DNA of 64,000 nt. It comes from CAWKOH01 sp963851245. GTDB taxonomy: Bacteria; Actinomycetota; Acidimicrobiia; Acidimicrobiales; Palsa-688. Of this stretch, positions 9,938-17,866 are shown one piece after another (positions within the stretch are counted from its first letter, which is position 1; each line of letters begins with the position of its first letter). The translations under genes and the position numbers were made by a program. The DNA is taken from the NCBI GenBank assembly GCA_963851245.1, contig CAWKOH010000013.1, positions 62,001 to 126,000 on the forward strand. The letters run 5' to 3'. The notes under the pieces are model-generated. The model was not told the DNA's origin. It was given only the letters and a program-made list of their open reading frames with translations, and did no database searches.

Positions 9938-10102
9938 CTACCGCCGGCCTTGGCGCTGGATGTGGTCTATTGCGGCGACCGTCGTCGCGAGCCAGAGGTT
10001 CGTGTCTCCTCCCTTCTCCGGGGGTCCGGAGAAGTGGCCCCAACCGGCCGGGAGCCCGGCCGGAGCCGCCGACAGTCCCGGCGTGTCCGTATCGACGACC
10101 AT
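9938..10102 (-). CDS. Small ORF (54 aa) downstream of the B12 regulator
   Basis: An ATG at 10102 is preceded at good spacing by GAAGG and by TTTAGCACGAAG, which matches 10 of 12 positions of the regulon operator and overlaps the regulator's stop codon. The product begins MVVDTDTPGLSAAP and ends TTVAAIDHIQRQGRR. It has no family signature and no membrane helix. It could be a small co-transcribed protein, or a chance frame in the debris of a deleted photolyase-type gene. Evidence is limited to start context and position. Confidence 0.25.
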   Translation of the reverse strand: MVVDTDTPGLSAAPAGLPAGWGHFSGPPEKGGDTNLWLATTVAAIDHIQRQGRR

Positions 10103-10117
10103 CCAAATACCTTCGTG

Positions 10118-10981
10118 CTAAATAGGGTGGTGGTGGGGGCGGGTTCGCCGGGTGGCGGCCAGCTCGTCTATCGCGTCGACTGCGGCGTCCGCCTCTCCGT
10201 CGGTCCATATGTCGCCGCCGAGCTTGTGTGCGTGTGTTTGGCTGCGGATCGCCGCGCCGCCCAAGAGGATCGGGGTGTCCGGCACAACGGCCCGCACGGC
10301 GGCGACGGCCGCCGCCACTTTGGCGTCGAGCCCGCTGGTGGTCGACACGATGCCTACTGCGATCAACCGATCCGCCCGGACCGCGGCTTCGCCGATCGCC
10401 TCGCCAGGGGTGTTGGCGCCCAGGTCGACCACGTCGAAGCCGCGCCAGCGCAGCAGGTCGGCGACGATGGTGACCGGGAGGGCGTGGAGGTCTCCGGAGG
10501 GGGCGGCCAGCACGACCGTGCCTCGTGTCCTGCCTCGCCGGCCGAACTGCAGGCCCAGGCGACCAATGAGCCGGTAGGCCACCGCCGTCGCCCGATGCTC
10601 ATCGCCGACTGACAGCTCACCGGCCGCCCAGCGGTCCCCGATGGACCGCAGCACCGGCACCAGCAGCTCGGTGAGCACGCCCGCGGGGTCCGAGCCGCCG
10701 CTGAGGCGGGCTTCGACCAGCCGCCACGCGCCGGAGGCGTCGCCGGCCACCATCCGCTGCTCGAGCCCGGTCCGGTCGGCGTCGCCTCTGTGCGGGCCCC
10801 GCCGGGATGCCCCGGGCGGCGCCCGAAGTTTCTCCACGTCGGCCAGCCGTACACGCCATTCCGCGCCGTGGCGGGTAGCCGGAAGACGGCCCAACCGGAC
10901 GTACCGGTAGACGGTCATGTAGTGCACGCCGAGGTGCTCGGCGGCCTCCTGCAGGGTCATTTCTTCCGGCTCGGCCACCAC
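10118..10981 (-). CDS. MerR/excisionase-HTH regulator with cobalamin-binding photoreceptor domain (CarH/LitR-like)
   Basis: This 287-residue protein is predicted to be a light- and adenosylcobalamin-dependent repressor. Residues 8-52 form an excisionase/MerR-type winged HTH (MTLQEAAEHLGVHYMTVYRYVRLGRLP). Residues 70-150 form the helical bundle with the hallmark Wx9EH motif, W118 to E128-H129, which caps the upper face of AdoCbl in CarH. Residues 154-275 are the Rossmann-like B12 domain, with APSGDLHALP placing H166 as candidate lower axial ligand. The spacing between H129 and H166 is close to CarH. The start is GTG 10981 or 10978, just downstream of the operator at 10991, so it is probably autoregulated and divergent from the FAD oxidoreductase operon. 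Its HTH differs from typical MerR DNA-binding domains, consistent with a different operator from known CarH sites. Ligand type and light response are inferred. Confidence 0.85.
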   Translation of the reverse strand: MVAEPEEMTLQEAAEHLGVHYMTVYRYVRLGRLPATRHGAEWRVRLADVEKLRAPPGASRRGPHRGDADRTGLEQRMVAGDASGAWRLVEARLSGGSDPAGVLTELLVPVLRSIGDRWAAGELSVGDEHRATAVAYRLIGRLGLQFGRRGRTRGTVVLAAPSGDLHALPVTIVADLLRWRGFDVVDLGANTPGEAIGEAAVRADRLIAVGIVSTTSGLDAKVAAAVAAVRAVVPDTPILLGGAAIRSQTHAHKLGGDIWTDGEADAAVDAIDELAATRRTRPHHHPI

Positions 10982-10990
10982 TCCACCCTT

Positions 10991-11002
10991 TTTAGCACTA
11001 AA
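10991..11002. promoter_or_regulatory. Putative B12-photoreceptor operator 2 (divergent promoter)
   Basis: TTTAGCACTAAA, reverse complement of the copy at 8052 and identical to the copy at 14768. It lies 9 bases upstream of the regulator's GTG and 41 bases upstream of the divergent oxidoreductase start, so binding would repress both directions. Confidence 0.7.
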
Positions 11003-11043
11003 CTAACCTCACCGGACGGACCCACGACTGAGGAGCTCGGCTG

Positions 11044-12332
11044 TTGACTGGTATTTCGGATAACACGATGTCGGGCCGGGAACGGGTCGCCGTCATCGGC
11101 GCCGGGGTGTCGGGTTTGACGGCTGCCTATCTCCTGCAGCACAGGTACGACGTGAGTCTGTACGAGTCCGAGCCGCGCCTGGGGGGCCATGCCCACACCC
11201 ACGACGTGCTCACGGCCGGCGGCGGCACCATGGCCGTCGACACCGGGTTCATCGTGCACAACCAGCGAACCTATCCGCTGCTGACCCGCCTCTTCGGCGA
11301 GCTGGGGGTGGCGAGCCAGCCCACCGAGATGAGCCTGTCGGTCCGCTGCGAGGGCTGCGGGCTCGAGTACGCCGGGGCTCGTGGCCTGACCGGCCTGTTC
11401 GCCCAGCCGCGCTCGGCCGCCAATCCTGCCTTCCTGCGGATGCTGATCGAGGTGCGGCGGTTTCACCGTCGGGCCCGCAGCGTCCTGACCCAGGCCAGCG
11501 ACGAACTGACCCTCGGCGACTTCCTGCTCTCGGGCGGCTTCTCCGACTACTTCGTGGCCCACTTCATGGTGCCCATGGTCTCCTCGGTGTGGTCGGCGTC
11601 ACCCGCGGACGGCGCTTTCCTACCCGGCCCGTTACCTCTTTGCCTTCCTCGACAACCACGGAATGCTGTCGATCACCGGCTCTCCCGAGTGGCGCACGGT
11701 CACCGGCGGCTCGCGTACCTACGTGGAAAAGGCGGTCAAGCACCTCAGCGCGGTCGCCACCGCCACCCCGGTCCGGGTCGTCGTCCGCCACGCCGACGGG
11801 GTGGAGGTTCGCGACGACAGCCGACCAGGCGACCGTCTTCGATCGGGTGGTCGTCGCCACCCATGCCGACACCGCCCTGCGGCTGCTGGCCGATCCCACG
11901 CCCCGGGAGCGCGCCACGCTGGGCGCCTTCGGCTACTCCCGAAACGAAACCTGGCTGCACACCGACGACCGCCTGCTCCCGGCCGCGCCCGGCGCCCGGG
12001 CGTCGTGGAACTACCTGCTCCCGTCCTGCCACGCCGGCCCGGACCGCGTCCTGGTCTCCTACGACATGAACCGTCTACAGGCACTGGCTACCCGCACCCC
12101 CCACCTGGTCACCCTCAACGCCACCGATCGCATCGACCCCGACCGGGTGCTGGCCCGCATGACCTACGAGCATCCCATCTACACGACACGGTCCGTCGCC
12201 GCCCAGCGGCACCTGCCCGAGCTCAACGACGGGACGATCGCGTTCGCCGGCGCCTACCACGGCTGGGGCTTCCACGAGGACGGCTGCCGGGCCGGGGTGG
12301 CCGCGGCGCAGTCCCTGGGGGTCGAGTGGTGA
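11044..12332 (+). CDS. FAD-dependent oxidoreductase of light-inducible cluster (COG2907-like), two frameshifts
   Basis: This flavoprotein of about 428 residues begins ERVAVIGAGVSGLTAAYLL, with LYESEPRLGGHAHTH and TMAVDTGFIVHNQRTYPLL. That combination is typical of the NAD/FAD-binding proteins that precede DUF1365 and cyclopropane-synthase-like genes. TTG 11044 is preferred because GAGGAG lies 8 bases upstream; ATG 11068 is an alternative without a ribosome site. Frame breaks are at about 11611 (extra G) and 11819 (extra A). Correcting both gives ALSYPARYLFAFLDNHGML, then ADQATVFDRVVVATHADTAL and a C-terminus ending AGAYHGWGFHEDGC. It probably dehydrogenates or oxidises membrane fatty acyl chains together with the next two genes, by analogy with furan/cyclopropane fatty acid pathways. 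It overlaps the DUF1365 start by GTGA. Confidence 0.85.
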
Positions 12333-13001
12333 GTTCCGCTCCCGCCGTTCCGGCCCTCTACGACTCCGTCGTCACGCACTCCCGCCGGACGCCGCTCACC
12401 CACCGGTTCCGCTATCGCAGCGCCTACTGGCTGGTCGATGTGGACCGCCTGCCCCAGCCGTCGGGTCCCCTAGGGCTCCTCGCCCGCGTCCGGGCTCAGG
12501 ACCACATCGATGTCCGCGCCCTGCTGCGTGACAACGGCGTGGCTGCCGATCGAGTCCTGATGCTGACCACGGCGCGCACCCTGGGCTACGTCTTCAACCC
12601 CATCACCGTGTTCTGGGCCTACGACCAGGCCGGGGCCTGCACCGCGGTGGTGGCGGAAGTGCACAACACCTACGGCGGCCGACACGGCTACCTGCTGCGC
12701 CCCGACTGAGGACGGGTATGCCGAGGTTGACAAAGCCCTCTACGTGTCCCCATTCCACCCGGCGGACGGGCGCTACCAGATCCACGTCGGCGAACCCGGC
12801 GAGTCGGTTTCGTTGCGCGTGACATTGCGACGCGACGGCGACGAGCCATTTGTGGCGACCCTGCGAGGGCAGCGTCGAGCGGTCACCGCCGCCAACGTGC
12901 TGCGCGCCGCCCTTAGGTATCCCAGCGCACGTACCAGTGCCCTGATCCGCTGGCAGGGAATCCGCCTGTGGTGGAAAGGACTGGAGGTGCAGCCGCGATG
13001 A
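12329..13001 (+). CDS. DUF1365 family protein, frameshift at 12707
   Basis: The gene starts at a GTG overlapping the previous stop. Motifs: ALYDSVVTHSRRTPLTHRFRYR, LVDVDRLP, LMLTTARTLGYVFNPITVFWAYD and VVAEVHNTYGGRHGYLL. All are diagnostic of DUF1365, which is nearly always encoded between the FAD oxidoreductase and the cyclopropane-synthase-like methyltransferase. An extra T at 12707 causes a premature TGA; removing it gives RPDEDGYAEVDKALYVSPFHP and a normal C-terminus through LWWKGLEVQPR. Total would be about 223 residues. The biochemical role of DUF1365 is not established, but it is genetically linked to modification of unsaturated acyl chains. Confidence 0.85.
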
Positions 13002-14255
13002 GCACCGACCTGCTGGCCGCGACCGAGGCCCGGTTGTCGCCCATCGACCTTCGCCGCTGGCCGTCGCTGGGCCGTCCCAAACCGGCGCCCGGGCGCGCCG
13101 CGGCCGCCCGCGCCTTGATCCAGCGGATGGCGGCCCGGACCGGCATCCACATCCGCCTGGCCGACGGCCGCACCTTCGGGCCGGTGACCGGTCCTGCCCT
13201 CGACGTCGCCGACCCCTGGGCGCTTCTTCACCCGACTCGGGCGGGACGGCAAGATCGGATTCGGTGAGGCCTACATGGCCGGCGAGTGGGACTCGCCCGA
13301 GTTGGTCGCCGTACTGGAGGCGTTGGCCCGTCACCTCGACACGCTCGTGCCCCCGCCACTGCAGAGGTTCCGCCGGTTCTACGAGGCCCGCCAACCCGCC
13401 GCCGAGGACAATGATCAGGCCGGGGCCCGCCGGAACATCGCCCGGCACTACGACCTTTCCAACGACCTGTTCGCGGCGTTCCTCGACCAGACCATGACGT
13501 ACTCCTCGGCGCTGTTCACCGACGATCGGGAGCCTCTAGAACAGGCCCAGGTCCGAAAGATCGACCGCCTGCTCGACGCCACCGGTGTCGGCGATCGATC
13601 CCGGGTGCTCGAGATCGGGACCGGGTGGGGAGAGCTGGCCCTGCGAGCCGCCCGGCGCGGCGCCCACGTCACTACCGTGACGCTGTCGGTCGAACAGGCC
13701 GCCCTGGTGCGCCGGCGAATCGCGGCCGCCGGGCTCTCAAGCCAGGTCGACGTGCGGGTGGAGGACTACCGCGACGTCACCGGCCGCTACGACGCGGTGG
13801 TCAGCGTCGAGATGATCGAAGCAGTCGGCATCCGATGGTGGCCCGCCTACTTCAAGGCCATCGACCAGCGGCTGGCGGTCGGGGGCCGGGTCGGGCTGCA
13901 AACGATCCTGATGGGCCACGACCGCCTGCTCGCCACGCAAGGCTCATGGACCTGGATGCACAAATACATCTTCCCCGGCGGCATCATCCCCTCCCAGCAG
14001 GCCATCAACGAGGTACTGGGCGCCCACACCTCGCTGATGCTCAGCGACCGGTTCGCCTTCGCCGACAGCTACGCCATCACCTTGCAACGCTGGCGAGACC
14101 GGTTCAACGACAACGCCGAACTCGTCGACCGCCTGGGCTTCGACCGCACCTTCCGCCGCATGTGGAACTTCTACCTGGCCTACAGCGAGGCCGGATTCCG
14201 CTCCGGCTACCTCGACGTCGCCCAGCTAATCCTCCGCCGCCCCCACGAGGGCTGA
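12998..14255 (+). CDS. Cyclopropane-fatty-acyl-phospholipid synthase-like methyltransferase, frameshift at 13223
   Basis: The ATG overlaps the DUF1365 stop (ATGA). A Pro-rich N-terminal region leads to an extra C at 13223; correcting it gives FFTRLGRDGKIGFGEAYMAGEW, the conserved CFA-synthase entry motif. The rest is intact: ARHYDLSNDLFAAFLDQTMTY, SAM motif I VLEIGTGWGELALRAA, EMIEAVG, and MHKYIFPGGIIPS. Length is about 418 residues, normal for the family. It transfers a methyl(ene) from SAM to double bonds of membrane phospholipid acyl chains. In light-inducible B12-regulated clusters this enzyme is thought to protect or remodel membranes under photo-oxidative stress. The operator at 10991 controls the operon. 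Confidence 0.88.
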
Positions 14256-14299
14256 CCGTCCAGCGGTATTCCGAGATCATGCCGAGCGGTAACCACATC

Positions 14300-14763
14300 A
14301 GCCTGTCTCGGTGTCGTGCATTACATGACCGCCTACCGGTACGTTCGCACGAGTCGCCTGGCGCGCGCAACGAGACGGTGCGGTGGATGGTCGACCCAGC
14401 CGATCTGGACCAGATGCCAGCCGCCGGCCGGGTCCGGCGCGGCCCGGGCCGGGGGCGGTCGGAGGGGCCGCAGCGCTGGCTGCCCGCATGGTTGGCGGTG
14501 ACGAGGCCCGCGCCTGGGCAGTGGTCGCGGTCGACGCGGCGTCGGGGAGGTAAGGGGTGGAGTGCGCCGACGTGTACGTCGACTTCTTGGTTCCGGCGCT
14601 ACACGCAATCGGTGACGGCCGGGCCGCGGGTGAGCTGACCGTGGCCGACGAGCATCGGGCGGTGGCGGTCCTGCCGCGCCTGGTCGGGCGACTGGCCCTT
14701 CGCGAAAACGGCCTCGGCCGCCCCACCAGCATTCCTCGCCTTTTCCTCACACCATCCAGCTAG
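14300..14763 (+). pseudogene. Second B12-photoreceptor regulator, decayed, lacking the cobalamin domain
   Basis: Three fragments in different frames line up with the regulator at 10118. An HTH piece HYMTAYRYVRTSRL is followed by ARNETVRWMVDPADLDQM. A linker piece RMVGGDEARAWAVV follows. The helical bundle is LVPALHAIGDGRAAGELTVADEHRAVA. The Trp of Wx9EH is replaced by Arg in the bundle (GDGRAAGEL). After LVGRLALRENG nothing resembles the B12-binding domain; sequence runs directly into operator 3. At least two frameshifts and a 3' deletion make it non-functional. Its position beside the third operator suggests the cluster once had two photoreceptor regulators in a tandem arrangement. Confidence 0.7.
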
Positions 14764-14767
14764 TATA

Positions 14768-14779
14768 TTTAGCACTAAA
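14768..14779. promoter_or_regulatory. Putative B12-photoreceptor operator 3
   Basis: TTTAGCACTAAA set in an AT-rich stretch (TAGTATATTTAGCACTAAAT), 27 bases upstream of ATG 14807. Identical to the site at 10991. It most likely overlaps the -10 region of the SRPBCC-SDR operon promoter. Confidence 0.68.
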
Positions 14780-14806
14780 TAGAATCAACGAAAAGAGCCT
14801 CCCCCG

Positions 14807-15241
14807 ATGGCCCGCTACCGCACGACGATCCAATCGAAGAAGTCACCAGAAGAGGCGTTCGAGTATCTGGCCGATTTCGCCAACGCCCGGGAGTGGGACC
14901 CGGGCGTGGTCGAAGGCGAGAACCTCACCGGTCAGCCGCTCGGCCCAGACAGCCGGTTCCGGCTGGTGGCCCGCTTCCTGGGCCGGCGGGTCCCGCTCGA
15001 GTATCGGATCAGCACCTTCGAGCCTCCCCGCCGGGTGGTGTTCCAAGCCGATCAGGCCGCGGTGTGTTCGACCGACGAGATCCGCGTCGTCCCCGTTGGC
15101 GCGGGGACGTCGGTGACCTACGACGCCGACCTCCGCTTGAAGGGCCCGCTGGGCCGGCTGATGGACCCGTTGCTCGGGCTCGCGTTCCGTCGCATCGGCG
15201 ACCGGGCCGCCGTCGGGCTGGGGAACGCGCTCAACCTATGA
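14807..15241 (+). CDS. SRPBCC family protein (polyketide cyclase/START-like)
   Basis: This intact 144-residue protein opens YRTTIQSKKSPEEAFEYLADFANAREWDPGV, followed by SRFRLVARFLGRRVPLEYRI and TSVTYDADLRLKGPLGRLMDPLL. It fits the helix-grip fold of SRPBCC proteins that bind lipids or other hydrophobic ligands. The last helix (FRRIGDRAAVGLGNAL) is complete. It is the first gene after operator 3 and overlaps the SDR gene by ATGA. Same gene order (SRPBCC then DHRS12-like SDR) accompanies cyclopropane-synthase clusters in other bacteria, suggesting a role in delivering or sensing modified lipids. Confidence 0.88.
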   Translation: MARYRTTIQSKKSPEEAFEYLADFANAREWDPGVVEGENLTGQPLGPDSRFRLVARFLGRRVPLEYRISTFEPPRRVVFQADQAAVCSTDEIRVVPVGAGTSVTYDADLRLKGPLGRLMDPLLGLAFRRIGDRAAVGLGNALNL

Positions 15242-16209
15242 GCCCCCTGTCCGAGGGTGTCGACGCACTCCTGGAGGCGACCGTGGTCGGAAGCTTCAGC
15301 CGGATCGGCTACAACTGGCGCAGCCGGCTCGACCACTGGCAGCCCACCGGTCCTCCTGGTTGCCTGGCCGGGCGCACCGTGCTGGTGACCGGTGCCACCT
15401 CGGGGATCGGGCTCGCGGCCGCAACGCGGTTCGCCCAACTCGGAGCGTCAGTGCGGCTCCTGGCTCGGGACCAGGCCAGGGCAGAGCAGGCCCGGCACGA
15501 GATCCAGAAGGCGGCAGGCGACGATGCGGAGGTCTCCTTCGACCTCGCCGACGTGTCGGACTTCGACGCCCTGCGAGGGTTCGCGGCACGCTTCGCCGAG
15601 GCCAATCCCCGGCTGGACGTGCTGGTACACAACGCGGGAGTCCTCAGCGCCGACTTCCGCCAGGCTGCCGACGGCACAGAGCTCACCGTGGCCGCCCAGC
15701 TGTTCGGCCCGTTCTTGCTCACCGGGCTGCTGCTGCCACTGCTACGACAGAGCGCCCCGGCGCGGGTGATCACGGTGTCGTCGGGCGGGATGTACACGCA
15801 GCGCTTTGACCTCGCCGCGGTCGAGATGGACCGCCATCACTACAACGGCACGGTGGCCTACGCCCGGGCCAAGCGAGCCCAGGTCGTGCTCAACCGGGAA
15901 TGGGCCCGCCGGGTGGCACCTGACCAGGTGGTGTTCCAGGCCATGCACCCGGGCTGGGTTGACACCCCCGGTATTGCCTCATCGCTCCCGACGTTCTACC
16001 GCCGGATGCGGCCACTGTTACGCACGCCCGGGCAAGGCGCCGACACGGTGGTGTGGCTGGGGTCCGATCCTGAGCCCCTGGCTTCCAGCGGGGGGTTCTG
16101 GCACGACCGGCGGCGCCGAGGCGAGCACCGCCTGCCCTGGACGCGCGGCGGCGACGGCCGCGGGCTCTGGGAGTTGGGCGCGGCGCGCACCGGCTGGGAC
16201 CTACAGTGA
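15238..16209 (+). CDS. SDR-family oxidoreductase (DHRS12-like)
   Basis: This 323-residue protein has an N-terminal helical extension (GSFSRIGYNWRSRLDHW) typical of DHRS12-type SDRs. It is followed by VLVTGATSGIGLAAATRF (TGxxxGIG), LVHNAGVLS (NAG motif), VITVSSGGMY (catalytic Ser) and YARAKRAQ (Tyr-x3-Lys). HPGWVDTPGI follows the active site as usual. All key residues are present, and no frameshift is visible. Substrate is unknown; context suggests a modified fatty aldehyde or lipid ketone. It overlaps the SRPBCC stop by four bases and its own stop overlaps the CbiX-like start (GTGA), giving a three-gene operon. Confidence 0.9.
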   Translation: MSPLSEGVDALLEATVVGSFSRIGYNWRSRLDHWQPTGPPGCLAGRTVLVTGATSGIGLAAATRFAQLGASVRLLARDQARAEQARHEIQKAAGDDAEVSFDLADVSDFDALRGFAARFAEANPRLDVLVHNAGVLSADFRQAADGTELTVAAQLFGPFLLTGLLLPLLRQSAPARVITVSSGGMYTQRFDLAAVEMDRHHYNGTVAYARAKRAQVVLNREWARRVAPDQVVFQAMHPGWVDTPGIASSLPTFYRRMRPLLRTPGQGADTVVWLGSDPEPLASSGGFWHDRRRRGEHRLPWTRGGDGRGLWELGAARTGWDLQ

Positions 16210-16560
16210 CCCAGCCGGCATGGAAGGAACTCGCCAACGATTTCGACTGGCCGTGCACAGGTATCGTGATCGTCGACCACGGTTCGCGTCGTGAGGACTC
16301 CAACCGGCGCCACGAAGCGTTCGTAAAGGGGTGGCGCGCCCGCGGCCGCTACTGCGTGGTCGAGCCGGCCCACATGGAGTTGGCCGAACCATCGATCCCC
16401 ACCGCGTTCGATACCTGCGTCGCAGCCGGCGCCACCACCATCGTGATCATCTGCCACGAAAACCACGTACGAAGCTCCTCCCGCAGCGGTCCCATATCGG
16501 CGGCTCATAATCGGGCCGGCCCCTTGCCCACATCGTCGGCTCGTGGGCGACAATTCGGTG
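16206..16560 (+). pseudogene. CbiX/sirohydrochlorin chelatase-like protein, truncated
   Basis: A GTG overlapping the SDR stop opens a frame with GIVIVDHGSRREDSNRRHEAF and VVEPAHMELAEPSIPTAF. These are the catalytic-His and core motifs of CbiX/SirB single-domain chelatases, which insert Co2+ or Fe2+ into sirohydrochlorin. The pattern continues to GATTIVIICHE; the conserved segment with 'PGRH...DIP' is missing. A later piece (RPLAHIVGSW) appears in another frame, indicating an internal deletion plus a frameshift. The remaining open frame runs antisense into jetD and is not believed. A cobalt chelatase homologue in a cobalamin-regulated operon is notable. Confidence 0.65.
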
Positions 16561-16627
16561 CGGTCGACGGACTAACTCCAGTAATCAGACATCGTGGCGG
16601 CGATTGGCGACTATCGCGGGTCCTTGG

Positions 16628-17866
16628 TCATGAATTCGAACGGGAAGTCAGAATCGACTGGAGTAATTGGTGCCGAATCTCTTCCTCGTACAACGCCCTG
16701 CGATGCTCCGACATGACCGGCTGGAGCGCCGGATCCCAGGGCGTTTCAGGTGGTTCCCCGGTGAATACGGGTGCGGCCGACGAAAGGGATGCCAGATAGT
16801 CGGCTCCTGTCATCTTCCACGGAATGCAGGCGGCCCGCTCAGCCAGCCAGGCGGTGATGGCCAAGCCTGTCGGGTCGAAGTCTGCGTGTTGGTGGACGAT
16901 CGCCCCTGCCGCCGCTAGCTGGCGGAGCAGTGTGACCGTGGCAATGGTCGGCCGGCCGGAGCTGCACACGAGCGGCGGTCCATCCCATTCCGGAGAGGCT
17001 TCGGCGATGATCGACGGATTCTCGACCACGTAGACGCACCCTGCCTCCGGCGCCGCCGGAACCGGCCAACGGCGCAGTTGTGCCAATGACAAGACAGCCG
17101 GTTCCCCGACCGCCGCACACGCCACGAGCCACCTACCCAGCGCGGTCCGATCGTCGCCGCTCACCCCGAGCGCCAACACTGTGGAGGAGTGGGGGTCAGG
17201 CACCACCCCGGCCATCTCCCACAGCGAGCGAGCAGCTTCGGCGTCGCCGGCCTTGGGATACTCGAAGGCGCACGCGATGGCGTCGAGCACCATCCCGCTG
17301 AGAGTCCGCCCATAGTCGAGAGCGTGGGGATCGCCCGTGGCGTCGTTCGCCAGGGATGCCAGCGACGTGCCGTCCGAAGGAAGCCGGCACAGCACTTCGA
17401 GCACGGACTCCAAGCGCCGCCGATGGATTTGGACGCCGCCCCGCGCGCCTACAGCCCTTTGGTCTTCCACCCATGACGCCAGCCGGGCGCCCGAGCCACC
17501 CAGCCCGACAGCGCCTGCCTCCGCCCCCAACCAGGACCAGAGGGCCAAGCGTGCCGCCCGAGCCTCGGAGCGGACGGCACGCCGGTTCGTCAGGGGACCG
17601 CGCAGAGTCTCGACCGCCAGCCGCAGTTCAGCGACCGAATCAAGACCGAGAACCGCCAGGATCTTCCGCACGGTCACTCGGGAAGTGGGGGGCGGACGGC
17701 GATCGGCGCCCATGAGATCGGCCAAAGCTTGACGGCTGGGATCCGCCAGGTCGCGCAGCGTGACGGTCACCGGGGTATCCCCGGCCTCGAAACGGCGGGC
17801 CAACTCGTCCACCAACGGCGCCAGCTCCGGCCGGCCGAGGCGCTCAAAGGTTCGCTGCAGGGGCAC
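16628..17866 (-). CDS. jetD: Wadjet type II JetD (TIGR02679/DUF2399 family, Toprim-like nuclease)
   Basis: This 412-residue protein is the nuclease subunit of the Wadjet SMC complex, which cleaves circular plasmids. The start is a GTG that overlaps the jetC stop (TAGTG). An N-terminal region with FERLGRPELAPLVDELARRF and a DUF3323-like helical core leads to a C-terminal Toprim-like domain. That domain shows VYVVENPSIIAEA (Glu of motif 1), PLVCSSGRPTIA and QHADFDPTGLAI (Asp-x-Asp of motif 2), the expected metal-binding residues. A tail CIPWKMTGADYL follows, as in DUF2399 proteins. No frameshift was seen. It is the last gene of the operon, convergent with the CbiX fragment. Confidence 0.9.
   Translation of the reverse strand: MPLQRTFERLGRPELAPLVDELARRFEAGDTPVTVTLRDLADPSRQALADLMGADRRPPPTSRVTVRKILAVLGLDSVAELRLAVETLRGPLTNRRAVRSEARAARLALWSWLGAEAGAVGLGGSGARLASWVEDQRAVGARGGVQIHRRRLESVLEVLCRLPSDGTSLASLANDATGDPHALDYGRTLSGMVLDAIACAFEYPKAGDAEAARSLWEMAGVVPDPHSSTVLALGVSGDDRTALGRWLVACAAVGEPAVLSLAQLRRWPVPAAPEAGCVYVVENPSIIAEASPEWDGPPLVCSSGRPTIATVTLLRQLAAAGAIVHQHADFDPTGLAITAWLAERAACIPWKMTGADYLASLSSAAPVFTGEPPETPWDPALQPVMSEHRRALYEEEIRHQLLQSILTSRSNS

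Noticed and set aside
11044..13267. Programmed ribosomal frameshifting in the FAD-oxidoreductase operon
   Set aside because: The shift sites differ from gene to gene, lack slippery heptamers and always need removal of one base; error or mutation is simpler.
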